Program-made: the position numbers and the translations under genes
Shown: positions 28,489-37,251 of the stretch, piece after piece
Layout of the letters: every line of letters starts with the position of its first letter
Numbering within the stretch: the stretch's first letter is position 1
Origin: an uncultured Clostridia bacterium
GTDB taxonomy: Bacteria > Bacillota > Clostridia > TANB77 > CAG-508
DNA: 64,000 nucleotides
Direction: 5' to 3'
Assembly (NCBI GenBank): GCA_934168305.1
Contig: CAKPNF010000001.1
Span: forward strand, 1 to 64,000
Notes under the pieces: generated by a model
Told to the model about the DNA's origin: nothing
Databases searched by the model: none
What the model saw: only the letters and a program-made list of their open reading frames with translations

Positions 28489-29366
28489 ATGTATGATGTA
28501 ATAATTATAGGAGCTGGACCTGCTGGAATATCAGCAAGTTTATATACAGTCAGAAGAAATTTAAAAACGTTAATAATATATAAAGAAAAATCATCACTGG
28601 AAAAAGCGTCAAAAATAGAAAATTATTATGGCTTTGAAAATGGTATAAAAGGTGAAGATTTGTACAACATAGGAATTAGACAGGCTCAAAATGTTGGTGC
28701 GGAATTATTAAAAGACGAGGTTACTAATATTCAAATTGATTATTCAAAGGTAAAACAGCAAATATTTAAGGTTCAAACTTTGAATAATGAATTTAAAGCA
28801 AGGTCAGTTATACTTGCAACAGGAAATAAAAAAAGCAGACCTAACATTAAAAATATAGCTGAATACGAAGGAAAAGGTATTAGTTATTGTGCAATTTGTG
28901 ATGGGTTCTTTTATAAAAATAAAGATGTTGCAGTAATAGGAAATGGGGACTATGCAATATCGGAAGCGATGGATTTACAAAATATTGCAAAATCAATATC
29001 AATTTTAACAAATGGCAAGATAGCACCAGAATATAGAGCAGAAAACATCAATATTATTACAAAAGAAGTAAGAGAGGTTAGACGGAGAGAACAAAGTAGA
29101 AGAAATAGACTTCAAAGATGATACAAAGATGAAAATTGATGGTATATTTATTGCACAAGGTGTAGCGGGAAGCACAGATTTTGCAAAGAAACTTGGGGCG
29201 AAAATTGAGAATGACAAAATTGTTGTTGACGAAAATATGGAAACATCAATTAAAGGGTTATTTGCTTGCCGGAGACTGCACAGGTGGATTATATCAAATT
29301 TCTAAAGTGGTGTATGAGGGAACAAAGGCAGGATTAGCAGTGTTAAATAAAAAGGAGGAATTATAA
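28489..29366 (+). CDS. trxB: Thioredoxin reductase, interrupted by two +1 frameshift sites
   Basis: 291 residues when two extra C bases are skipped. The FAD site is IIGAGPAGISAS (residues 5-16), the redox motif CAICDG near 135-140, the NADPH site VAVIGNGDYAISEA near 147-160, and the C-terminal FAD motif ACGDCTGG. The first extra C is at 29083 (AGA-C-GGA, giving VRGENKVEEIDFKDD), the second at 29270 (TGC-C-GGA, giving FACGDCTGG). Unshifted reading ends at 29121, before the last third of the enzyme. The reading then joins cleanly to trxA with a 1-base overlap. The enzyme reduces thioredoxin with NADPH in the cytosol. Conservation after both sites argues against a dead gene. Start at 28489 follows AAGAGGTGATAAA. 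Confidence 0.88.
29083..29086 (+). other. +1 frameshift site C-GGA, first in trxB
   Basis: GAG GTT AGA, extra C at 29083, GGA GAG AAC AAA GTA. The shifted reading continues the NADPH-to-FAD domain with EEIDFKDD and MKIDGIFIAQGVAGS, family-like sequence. Confidence 0.8.
29270..29273 (+). other. +1 frameshift site C-GGA, second in trxB
   Basis: TTT GCT TGC, extra C at 29270, GGA GAC TGC ACA GGT. The glycine is the conserved Gly of the FAD-binding GD motif. The unshifted frame would stop soon after. Confidence 0.85.
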
Positions 29367-29671
29367 TGGAATTAAAATTAAATTCAGAAAATTTTGAAAA
29401 AGTGGTTTTAAATTCAGAAGAACCAGTATTAGTAGATTTTTTTGCAGATTGGTGTGGACCTTGTAAAATGATGGCACCAATAGTTGAAGCGTTGGCAACA
29501 GAGTTGGATGGAAAGGCTAAAGTTGGAAAAATAAATGTCGATGAAAATTCAGACATAGCGATTGAGTATAATGTTATGAGTATTCCTACTTTGATAGTTT
29601 TCAAAAATGGAAAAGAAGAAAAAAGACTTGTGGGAGTAAGAAATAAAGAAGAACTTTTAGAATTATTTTAA
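29366..29671 (+). CDS. trxA: Thioredoxin
   Basis: 101 residues, one thioredoxin domain. The active site is WCGPCK at about residues 30-35, with VLVDFFADWCGPC, KINVDENSDIA, the cis-proline region SIPTLIVFKNG and the end KEELLELF. It overlaps the last base of trxB (TAATG) and has AAGGAGG just upstream, so it is made together with its reductase. Confidence 0.96.
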   Translation: MELKLNSENFEKVVLNSEEPVLVDFFADWCGPCKMMAPIVEALATELDGKAKVGKINVDENSDIAIEYNVMSIPTLIVFKNGKEEKRLVGVRNKEELLELF

Positions 29672-29681
29672 AATGTGGACC

Positions 29682-29722
29682 GTTACAGTTCAGCAATTTG
29701 AATATTCATTACTGAACTGTAA
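29682..29722. terminator. Hairpin after trxA
   Basis: TTACAGTTCAG at 29682-29692 pairs perfectly with CTGAACTGTAA at 29712-29722. No T run follows. A related half (TTACTAAACTGTAAC) appears near 46875, so this may belong to a second small repeat family. Confidence 0.55.
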
Positions 29723-29762
29723 CTGTGAACCAATAAAAATATCGAAAAACAATAAAAAAGTA

Positions 29763-29791
29763 TTGACAATTAATAATTGTTAATATAAACT
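29763..29791 (+). promoter_or_regulatory. Promoter and candidate operator of the DUF4173 operon
   Basis: TTGACA at 29763-29768 and TAAACT at 29786-29791 with 17-base spacing. A perfect palindrome, ACAATTA-A-TAATTGT, at 29766-29780 overlaps the -35 box. The last gene of the operon is a small HTH regulator, so autoregulation through this site is plausible. Confidence 0.55.
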
Positions 29792-29823
29792 ATAACCATA
29801 AATTTAGAAAGGGAGATAAAATT

Positions 29824-31341
29824 ATGAAAAAAATTTTATACAGTAGTTTATTTTTAAGTATATTACAGTCAATACTTTTTTGGCATAAAAGTCCAGGAAT
29901 ATCAATAGCAATATTTCTAACTGCAACAATTATTTTAATAATATACAATTTAAAAGAAAAAGAAATGCTAAAAAATAAAAAAGGAATACTATGGGCAATG
30001 CCAATAGTATTATTAGGACTAACATATTTTATATTTAACAACACATTTTTTAAAATGCTAAACGTACCAGTTATATTATCATTATTTGTAATAATGTGTA
30101 TGAACATTACTAAAACAAAAATAACAGAAAATAAATTTATTAGACAAATATTAGATAGAATATTAAAACCATTTGTAATATTATTTGATTTTATAAGTGA
30201 TTTTGATATGGACAAATTTTTTGAAAAACAAAAAGAAAATAAAAATAGCAAGGCAGAAAACATCAAGAAAGTAGGAAAATCATTACTAATTGCAATACCA
30301 GTAATATTAATTATAATATTCTTATTATCATCAGCAGATAGTGTATTTGGAAGTATATTCGGTAGCTTTACAAAATCAATATCAAAAATTCTAGAAATAA
30401 AAACAATAAATGACCTACTAGGAAGAATTTTGGTAATAGCCATAGTATTTATATATATTTCAGGATTTATAATAGCATTTGCAAAAAGTGAGAAGCAAGA
30501 AGAAAAAGAAGAAAATTCAATAGGAATAAAATTAAGTGATTTAACAATAAAAATATTGTTAGTATCGCTAAACATAATTTATTTATTATTTAGTGTAATT
30601 CAATTTAAATATTTATTTATGAATGCGGGAAGGACAGCAGATTTTGACTATGCAACATATGCAAGAACAGGATTCTTTCAATTGATGTTTGTTTCGTTTA
30701 TAAATTTTGCATTATTGCATATTTGCAGAAAAAATGAAGAAAAGAATAAATTTATAAAAATAATACTAATAATTTTTACAATAATAATTGTAATTTCAGC
30801 GGCATTCAGAATGCACTTATATGAACAAGAATATGGATATACATATTTAAGATTATTTGTATATTTTACATTGATGACAGAAATTTTAGTATTAATACCA
30901 ATATTAGCAAGGATTTGTGGTCAAAAAATAAATACATTCAAAACTACAATACAAATCATAGTTATAATGTATGTTGCATTAAATTTTATAAATATTGACA
31001 AGATAATTGCTAGAAACAATATAGATAAATATCTAGCAGATATAGAAAACGAATCTATTGACTATTACTATTTAAAAGAAATAACTGGAACAGATTCAAT
31101 TGAGGAGCAACTAAGAATATTAAATGAGAAAGAAGAAGGCTTATCAGCTGATGCTAAAGAGTATCTAGTAAATCTTAAATCAAGTGTAAGAACTAATTTA
31201 AGATGGTATAAACTACAATATGGAAAAAATTATAAACCATCATTTGCTGAATGGAATTTATCAAAATCGAGGGTTGAGTCATTACTAGAAAATGTAGACT
31301 TAACAGATAGGAGAATGAATTATGAAAATAACTGGAAATAG
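29824..31341 (+). CDS. DUF4173/DUF4153-like membrane protein
   Basis: 505 residues with about ten membrane helices. Pattern matches to DUF4173 proteins include LLSSADSVFGSIF, YATYARTGFFQLMFVSFINFALL and RMHLYEQEYGYTYLRLFVY. A C-terminal soluble tail of about 90 residues has Glu- and Lys-rich helices. The function of the family is unknown; it is often paired with small regulators. The start at 29824 follows AGAAAGGGAGATAAAATT. The next gene starts 20 bases before this one ends. Confidence 0.75.
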   Translation: MKKILYSSLFLSILQSILFWHKSPGISIAIFLTATIILIIYNLKEKEMLKNKKGILWAMPIVLLGLTYFIFNNTFFKMLNVPVILSLFVIMCMNITKTKITENKFIRQILDRILKPFVILFDFISDFDMDKFFEKQKENKNSKAENIKKVGKSLLIAIPVILIIIFLLSSADSVFGSIFGSFTKSISKILEIKTINDLLGRILVIAIVFIYISGFIIAFAKSEKQEEKEENSIGIKLSDLTIKILLVSLNIIYLLFSVIQFKYLFMNAGRTADFDYATYARTGFFQLMFVSFINFALLHICRKNEEKNKFIKIILIIFTIIIVISAAFRMHLYEQEYGYTYLRLFVYFTLMTEILVLIPILARICGQKINTFKTTIQIIVIMYVALNFINIDKIIARNNIDKYLADIENESIDYYYLKEITGTDSIEEQLRILNEKEEGLSADAKEYLVNLKSSVRTNLRWYKLQYGKNYKPSFAEWNLSKSRVESLLENVDLTDRRMNYENNWK

Positions 31342-31831
31342 AAGTATATCTTCAATGATAAAAATATTTCTAATAATAATATTTGCAATATGTATTGCAT
31401 CAATAATCACAGTGCCAATTGTTATAGAAAATCAAGGTAATGTGAATTTTAAACAAATGATTTTAGATGAGCCATTAGGAACAACAATAATATGCATTTA
31501 TTTATCAGGAATCCCAGCATTAGTAATGTTATATCAATTTATAGAAATATTTAGTGCATTAGAAAAAGGCGAAGTTTTTAGCAGAAAAATAGAAAATAGA
31601 TTTTTGATAACTTCAATTTGTTCTATTGTAATTGGAATTATATATGGAATTAATGCAATTGTAATGCCAAACAAAATAGCACAATTTGAATACTCATCAA
31701 TTATAACTTACATATTTTTTGCTATTATTACAGCAATGATATTTCTCATATTAGGAATTGGATTAATAGTGTTAAAAGAAATTTATAAAACCGCAATAGA
31801 AAATAAAGAAGAAAACGATTTAACAATATAG
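31322..31831 (+). CDS. DUF2975 membrane protein
   Basis: 169 residues, four membrane helices (about 17-40, 60-80, 100-125, 135-160). Typical DUF2975 features are LYQFIEIFSALEKGEVFSRKIENRF and the final VLKEIYKTAIENKEENDLTI. These proteins are regularly followed by a small HTH regulator, as here, and the pair is thought to be an anti-regulator/regulator unit (inference from gene context). Confidence 0.85.
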   Translation: MKITGNRSISSMIKIFLIIIFAICIASIITVPIVIENQGNVNFKQMILDEPLGTTIICIYLSGIPALVMLYQFIEIFSALEKGEVFSRKIENRFLITSICSIVIGIIYGINAIVMPNKIAQFEYSSIITYIFFAIITAMIFLILGIGLIVLKEIYKTAIENKEENDLTI

Positions 31832-31851
31832 TTGAAAAAAGGAGAGTTAAG

Positions 31852-32058
31852 ATGGCAATAATAGTTAATTTAGATGTAATGATGGCAAAAAGAAAAATGT
31901 CATCAAATGAATTAGCACAAAAGATAGGAATTACAAATGCTAATCTTTCTATATTAAAAACCAACAAAGGTAAGGCAATTAGATTTTCTACATTAGATAA
32001 AATTTGTGAGGTTTTGGAGTGTACACCTGGGGATATTTTGGAATATATTGAAAAATAA
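31852..32058 (+). CDS. Small Cro/C1-type HTH regulator (YozG-like)
   Basis: 68 residues. It has the HTH_26 layout MAIIVNLDVMMAKRKMSSNELAQKIG, a recognition helix around NANLSILKTNKGKAIRF, and CEVLECTPGDILEY. Ribosome site AAAGGAGAG precedes the ATG. Third gene of the DUF4173-DUF2975-HTH operon, 21 bases after DUF2975. It may bind the palindrome in the operon promoter. Confidence 0.9.
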   Translation: MAIIVNLDVMMAKRKMSSNELAQKIGITNANLSILKTNKGKAIRFSTLDKICEVLECTPGDILEYIEK

Positions 32059-32109
32059 AAAATGTTGTGATATTATGATAAAAATAGAAAATGTCAGGAG
32101 ATGTATTTT

Positions 32110-34164
32110 ATGAAAAACAAAAAAACAATAATAATTGCAATAGTTGCAATATTAGTGATAGCAATTATTGCAGGGGCAATATTTATAATAAACAAAAAAG
32201 CCCCAAAACCTGAAGATGCACTAAGCACATATATATCATTATTAAATGAACAAAAATATGAAGAGATGTACAATATGATTTCAGAGTATTCAAAATCACA
32301 AATATCACAGGATGATTTCGTAAAAAGGAATAAAAACATATATGAAGGAATTGATGCATATGACATAAAAATTACGCCATCCGAAACAACGAAAGATGGT
32401 AAAACATATAGCATAAAATATGATGAAAGTATGTCTACATCAGCAGGGACAATATCTTTTACAAACACTGCAAAATTAGTAAAGGGAGACAAAGATTATA
32501 AAATAAGCTGGTCTTCTAGTATGATTTTTCCAGAATTAAGAGCAACAGATAAGGTAAGAGTTTCTACTTTATCAGCAAAAAGAGGAGAAATTTTAGACAG
32601 AAATGGTGAAAAACTTGCTGAGAATGGAAACATTTCAAGTGTTGGAATTGTACCAGGAAAATTAGGAGAAAATAAAGAAGAAAGTATAAGCAAGATATCA
32701 GAGCTAACAGGAGTTTCAACAGATTACATAAATACACAAATATCAGCTTCATATGTTAAAGATGATACATTTGTGCCAATAAAGAAAATTTCAGCAAATA
32801 ACACAGAACTAAAAAACCGATTATTAGAAATATCTGGAATCAAAATTACAAGTGTTGATGCAAGAGTTTACCCATTAGGTGAAGAAGCAGCACATTTAAT
32901 CGGTTATGTGCAAGCAATAAGTGCAGAAGAACTAAAACAAAAAGAAGGAAAAGGATATAGCTCAAGTAGCATCATTGGAAAAGCTGGTTTAGAGCAAGCC
33001 TATGAAGATACTTTAAGAGGAATTGATGGAACAGAAATTTACATAGTAGATGAAAATGGAACAAGATTAAAAACATTAGCAACACAAAACAAAAAAGACG
33101 GAACAGATGTAAAACTAACAATAGATAAAAACATACAAAAAAATCTATATGATCAAATGAAAACAGACAAAGGATTTTTTGTAGTTATGAACCCAACAAC
33201 AGGTGAACTACTTGCAACAGTAAGTACACCATCATATAATTCAAATGATTTTGTTTTAGGAATGACAACAACAAAATGGAATGAATTAAATAGTGATGAA
33301 AGCAAACCATTATACAACAGATTTTTACAAAGCTATTGCCCAGGTTCAACATTTAAACCAATAACAGCTGCAATAGGATTAACAAGTGGAAAACTAACGA
33401 CTGACACAACATTTAACTACTCAGGATTAAAATGGCAAAAGAATTCAAGTTGGGGAGATATTTATATAACAACCTTAACAGCATATAATGGAACAAAAAA
33501 TATATCAAATGCATTAATACATTCTGACAACATATTCTTCGGTCAAGCAGCAATGCAAATCGGAAAAGATACATTCTGTTCAGGACTAGACAAATTAGGA
33601 TTTAACGAGAACATTGACCAAACAATTAAATTTCCATTAACATTTAAAAAATCACAATACTCAAATTCAGAAAAAGCAGATATGAACGAAAAACAATTAG
33701 CTGATTCAGGATATGGTCAAGGTAATATACTTGTAAACCCTATACATATGGCATCAATATACTCAGCATTTGCAAACAATGGAAACATGGTAAAACCTTA
33801 TATTGAATATGAAAATGGAAAAACAGAATACTTAAAAGAAAACGCATTCACATCAGATGCAGCAAATACAGTAAAAAATGACTTGATACAAGTTGTAGAA
33901 AATCCGGAAGGAACAGCAACAGATATGAAAATACCAGGTGTTACAATTGCTGGAAAAACAGGAACAGCAGAATTAAAAACTACAAGCACAGATACAGAAA
34001 GTGGCACTTTAGGATGGTTTGACTGCTTCACAGTTAACTATTCTACTAGTAACCCAAATGTAAATGATATGCTTATTATAGGTATGGTAGAAAATACACA
34101 AAACAACAGTAGCGGTGGAAGCCATTATGTAATTAAGAAAATAAGAACTTTATTTGTAAAATGA
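32110..34164 (+). CDS. Class B penicillin-binding protein, PBP2a-like
   Basis: 684 residues. One N-terminal membrane helix (about 5-27), an NTF2-like MecA_N domain (about 35-140), a dimerisation domain (about 150-310; GEILDRNGEKLAENG, YPLGEEAAHLIGYV) and the transpeptidase with STFK near 413, SDN near 472 and KTGT near 616. The enzyme cross-links peptidoglycan outside the membrane. MecA_N-type PBPs include low-affinity, beta-lactam-tolerant forms, but this cannot be judged from sequence alone. AGGAG ends at 32100, so ATG at 32110 is preferred over 32101. The stop codon TGA is the first triplet of a palindromic repeat half-unit. Confidence 0.93.
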   Translation: MKNKKTIIIAIVAILVIAIIAGAIFIINKKAPKPEDALSTYISLLNEQKYEEMYNMISEYSKSQISQDDFVKRNKNIYEGIDAYDIKITPSETTKDGKTYSIKYDESMSTSAGTISFTNTAKLVKGDKDYKISWSSSMIFPELRATDKVRVSTLSAKRGEILDRNGEKLAENGNISSVGIVPGKLGENKEESISKISELTGVSTDYINTQISASYVKDDTFVPIKKISANNTELKNRLLEISGIKITSVDARVYPLGEEAAHLIGYVQAISAEELKQKEGKGYSSSSIIGKAGLEQAYEDTLRGIDGTEIYIVDENGTRLKTLATQNKKDGTDVKLTIDKNIQKNLYDQMKTDKGFFVVMNPTTGELLATVSTPSYNSNDFVLGMTTTKWNELNSDESKPLYNRFLQSYCPGSTFKPITAAIGLTSGKLTTDTTFNYSGLKWQKNSSWGDIYITTLTAYNGTKNISNALIHSDNIFFGQAAMQIGKDTFCSGLDKLGFNENIDQTIKFPLTFKKSQYSNSEKADMNEKQLADSGYGQGNILVNPIHMASIYSAFANNGNMVKPYIEYENGKTEYLKENAFTSDAANTVKNDLIQVVENPEGTATDMKIPGVTIAGKTGTAELKTTSTDTESGTLGWFDCFTVNYSTSNPNVNDMLIIGMVENTQNNSSGGSHYVIKKIRTLFVK

Positions 34165-34207
34165 GACAAGTGGGACGGTGCAAATCTGTCTCACTATTTA
34201 TGTCGAA
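34162..34207 (+). repeat. Half-unit of the TGAGACA/TGTCTCA palindromic repeat
   Basis: TGAGACAAGTGGGACGG starts at 34162, then TGTCTCA, then ATGTCGAA ending at 34207. This matches the left half of the addA copy (48784 onward). Its first three bases are the stop codon of the PBP gene. Confidence 0.85.
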
Positions 34208-34232
34208 ATATGTAATATTGTAGGAGAATAAA

Positions 34233-34334
34233 ATGAAATTAGGAATAATAACAGATAATCATTCCTTTTTTGTACATAACACAAAAAAATCCAAAACACC
34301 CTTTTGTTTTCAAAATAGATATGATATAGTATAA
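34233..34334 (+). pseudogene. Possible 5' remnant of a metallophosphoesterase
   Basis: 33 codons starting at ATG 34233 with TAGGAGAATAAA before it. The first ten residues, MKLGIITDNH, resemble the DxH start of YfcE-type phosphoesterases; the rest does not. It may be a truncated gene or a chance short frame ahead of the response regulator promoter. Confidence 0.25.
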
Positions 34335-34369
34335 CATATAAAAAAACAAGAATTAAGAAGGAAAAAACT

Positions 34370-35038
34370 ATGAAAAAAATATTATTAGTAGAAGACAACC
34401 AAACAATAATAATGGGACTAAAATACTCATTAGAACAAGAAAACTTCCAAGTAATATCAGCACAAAATGTAGCAGAAAGCAAAGAAAAAATAAAAAAAGA
34501 ACAAATAGACATAGTACTACTAGATGTATCATTACCAGACGGAAACGGATTTGACATATGCAAAGAAATAAAAGAAAAACAAGACATACCAGTAATATTC
34601 CTAACAGCACAAGATGAAGAAACAAGCGTAGTACTAGGACTTGATTTAGGAGCAGACGATTATATCGTAAAACCATTTAGGACAAGAGAATTAATATCAA
34701 GAATAAAATCAGTTTTAAGACGATATGGGCAAAAAGAAGAAAACAGTAACATAATTCAATATAAAAACATCAAAATAGATACAACATCAGCAAAAGTATA
34801 CAAAGATAATGAGGAGATTGTTTTTACTAGTTTAGAGTATAGAATATTGCTTATGCTTTTTACAAATCAAAATAAATTAATTACAAGAGAACAACTACTA
34901 GAAAAAATATGGGATATTGCTGGAAATTTTGTTAATGATAATACTTTAACAGTTTATATAAAAAGAATTAGAGAAAAATTAGGAGATGATTCAATTATTA
35001 AGACTGTTAGGGGACTTGGATATAGGATAGGAGATTAA
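34370..35038 (+). CDS. OmpR-family response regulator
   Basis: 222 residues. Receiver domain with acidic pocket LVEDN, phospho-Asp in VLLDVSLPDG (residue about 52), TAQDEE and the KPF signature. The winged-helix domain from about 125 ends in TVYIKRIREKLGDDSIIKTVRGLGYRIGD. It is followed 4 bases later by its histidine kinase. The VncR/BceR-like type often controls wall-stress ABC exporters; an FtsX-type exporter lies 6 kb downstream. Confidence 0.95.
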   Translation: MKKILLVEDNQTIIMGLKYSLEQENFQVISAQNVAESKEKIKKEQIDIVLLDVSLPDGNGFDICKEIKEKQDIPVIFLTAQDEETSVVLGLDLGADDYIVKPFRTRELISRIKSVLRRYGQKEENSNIIQYKNIKIDTTSAKVYKDNEEIVFTSLEYRILLMLFTNQNKLITREQLLEKIWDIAGNFVNDNTLTVYIKRIREKLGDDSIIKTVRGLGYRIGD

Positions 35039-35042
35039 ATAG

Positions 35043-36278
35043 ATGAACCATTTAAAAAACAAAAATATAAAATACTTAATAATACCAATGATAATATTAA
35101 CAATAGCAACAATTACACTAATTACAATACAAACATATAATCAATACAAAAAAGTAACAATAACAGCAAACAAAAAAATAGCAGAAATAATAGGAACAAT
35201 AATAAAAGAAGAACCAGAAATAGATACAAGAACAATAATAGAAACATTAAACTCAAAACAAGACACCGAAGAATATCAAAAAGGACAAACAGAACTTGCA
35301 AAGTACGGAATTAATATAAACGAAGCCAATTCCATAATAACAGTGCAAAATCAAATGAAACAAAATATGATATTAAATATCATATTAATCATAGTATTTA
35401 GTATTTTATGGATGATTATTATTTTTGAATATTTAAAAAGAAGAGACAAAAAAATAAACCAAATCACACAATACATAAACGAAATAAAAAACAAAAAATA
35501 TGAGTTAGACATAAACGAAAACAGTGAAGATGAACTAAGTAATTTAAAAAATGAATTATATAAAATCACAGTTATGCTTAAGGAAGAAAGTGAAATATCA
35601 AAAAAAGACAAGGAAAATTTGAAAATGTCAGTTGAGGATATATCACATCAATTAAAAACACCGTTAACATCAATAACTATAATGTTAGACAACTTAAAAA
35701 ACAACCCCAATATGGATGAAAACACAAAACAAAAATTTATATTTGAAATCAGCAAACAAATTGATTGGATAAACTGGCTTGTAATATCAATGTTAAAATT
35801 GTCAAAATTAGATGCAAATGTTGTACAATTTTATGAAGAGAAAATTAATCTAAAAAGATTTATAGATGAAATTATAAAAAATCTAGAGATACCAATTGAA
35901 ATAAAAAATCAACAAATAGTTATTGAAGGAGACGAGAGCGCTTCGTTTATTGGAGATTACAAGTGGCAACAAGAAGCGGTTACAAATATTATTAAAAATT
36001 GTATTGAACATAACAAAGACAATGGAAAAGTTTATATTAGATATGAAGAAAATACTTTATTTACAAAAATAACAATAAAAGATGAAGGGGAAGGAATTTC
36101 AAAAGAAGATTTAAAACACATATTTGAAAGGTTTTATAAGGGGCAAAATTCTTCAGAAAATAGTGTCGGTATTGGACTGGCATTAGCAAAGAATATTATT
36201 GAAAAAAATAATGGTATGATAAGTTGTAAATCTGAACTTGACAAAGGTACAGAATTTGTGATTAAGTATATGAAGTAA
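35043..36278 (+). CDS. Sensor histidine kinase
   Basis: 411 residues. Two membrane helices (about 10-30 and 108-128) enclose an extracellular part of about 75 residues. HAMP-like linker, then H box SHQLKTPLTS (His near 202), N box NIIKNCIEH, G1 DEGEGISKED, F box ERFYKG and G2 GIGLALAKNIIEK. It partners the response regulator directly upstream. Confidence 0.95.
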   Translation: MNHLKNKNIKYLIIPMIILTIATITLITIQTYNQYKKVTITANKKIAEIIGTIIKEEPEIDTRTIIETLNSKQDTEEYQKGQTELAKYGININEANSIITVQNQMKQNMILNIILIIVFSILWMIIIFEYLKRRDKKINQITQYINEIKNKKYELDINENSEDELSNLKNELYKITVMLKEESEISKKDKENLKMSVEDISHQLKTPLTSITIMLDNLKNNPNMDENTKQKFIFEISKQIDWINWLVISMLKLSKLDANVVQFYEEKINLKRFIDEIIKNLEIPIEIKNQQIVIEGDESASFIGDYKWQQEAVTNIIKNCIEHNKDNGKVYIRYEENTLFTKITIKDEGEGISKEDLKHIFERFYKGQNSSENSVGIGLALAKNIIEKNNGMISCKSELDKGTEFVIKYMK

Positions 36279-36337
36279 GATATAAAATTAGTAGAATGCC
36301 ATATTAATTAAAAAATGGAATAAATAGAGGTAATAAA

Positions 36338-36955
36338 GTGAAATACAATGAAATGAAACAAGCAGTAAATTTATTAGCAAATGAATGGAACTTGGGTAAA
36401 AAAGAAGCAGGAGCAGAAGGGAACATTTGTGCATGGATATATTTAATTGATATATTAGAAGAAAGTGAACAAATTATAACTTATAAAGATGGAAAAAAAT
36501 TAGTTGGATTTTGTGGATATTCAAAGGAGAGTTCACACAAAAAATTAGTAAAAAAGAAAATATATAAAATTATAAGCAATATATTACGAAATAGTAAAAA
36601 AATAAAAGATAAAAAGGCATTTAATCAATATGAAAAAAATTATAATTATATATCAAATGAATTAAAAAATTATTTTGATGGAGAAGTTTCTATACTTATA
36701 GTAGATAAAAATTACAGAGGACAAGGAATAGGTAAAAAATTATTGCTTGAAGTATTTCAAATGGCAAAGAAAGACAATATGAAAAATTTACAAATAATAA
36801 CAGATGAATCTTGTAGCTATCAGTTTTATGAAAAATGTGGATGCAAAAAAATTTATGAGACAATAGTAGAAAATAAAGAATATGGAAAATTAGGACAAAT
36901 TACATTTGAAAAGGCATTTATATATGAAAAAACATTATATCCAATATGCCAGTAA
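36338..36955 (+). CDS. GNAT acetyltransferase
   Basis: 205 residues. The acetyl-CoA-binding loop is VDKNYRGQGIGKKLLLEVF near residues 123-141, with a C-terminal TDESCSYQFYEKCGCKKIYET segment. The start is GTG at 36338 after AGAGGTAATAAA. The substrate is unknown. It overlaps the next gene by 10 bases. Confidence 0.85.
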   Translation: MKYNEMKQAVNLLANEWNLGKKEAGAEGNICAWIYLIDILEESEQIITYKDGKKLVGFCGYSKESSHKKLVKKKIYKIISNILRNSKKIKDKKAFNQYEKNYNYISNELKNYFDGEVSILIVDKNYRGQGIGKKLLLEVFQMAKKDNMKNLQIITDESCSYQFYEKCGCKKIYETIVENKEYGKLGQITFEKAFIYEKTLYPICQ

Positions 36956-37251
36956 TAAAATTTGGTATAATGAGTTTAGGATATATACTTTTTGTAAAAG
37001 ATCCATTCAAGGTATATATCCAAGATGTAGCACTAAGAAATGCTGATAAAAATAGTCAACAAACGTTACTAACGGCTATGGAACTTTCAAGAAAAATTGT
37101 TAGAACAATAATAAGTTTGAGCTTTACGGCAATATTATTAAAAAGTCCAATGCTACTAGTTATAAGTATTTTAGTGGTTTTATCAATAATAGAAATATTT
37201 GTGAGCTTGTATTTGTATAAAATGATAATAGATAAAAAGGAGAAAAAATGA
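36946..37251 (+). CDS. Small membrane protein, possibly the C-terminal remnant of an MFS transporter
   Basis: 101 residues with two or three membrane helices. KDPFKVYIQDVALRNADKNSQQTLLTAMELSRKIVRTIISL followed by paired helices resembles the last third of MFS-type permeases, where a cytoplasmic loop precedes the final helices. It overlaps both the GNAT gene (10 bases) and the HAD gene (4 bases), so it may be a truncated gene kept in an operon. Assignment is weak. Confidence 0.5.
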   Translation: MPVIKFGIMSLGYILFVKDPFKVYIQDVALRNADKNSQQTLLTAMELSRKIVRTIISLSFTAILLKSPMLLVISILVVLSIIEIFVSLYLYKMIIDKKEKK

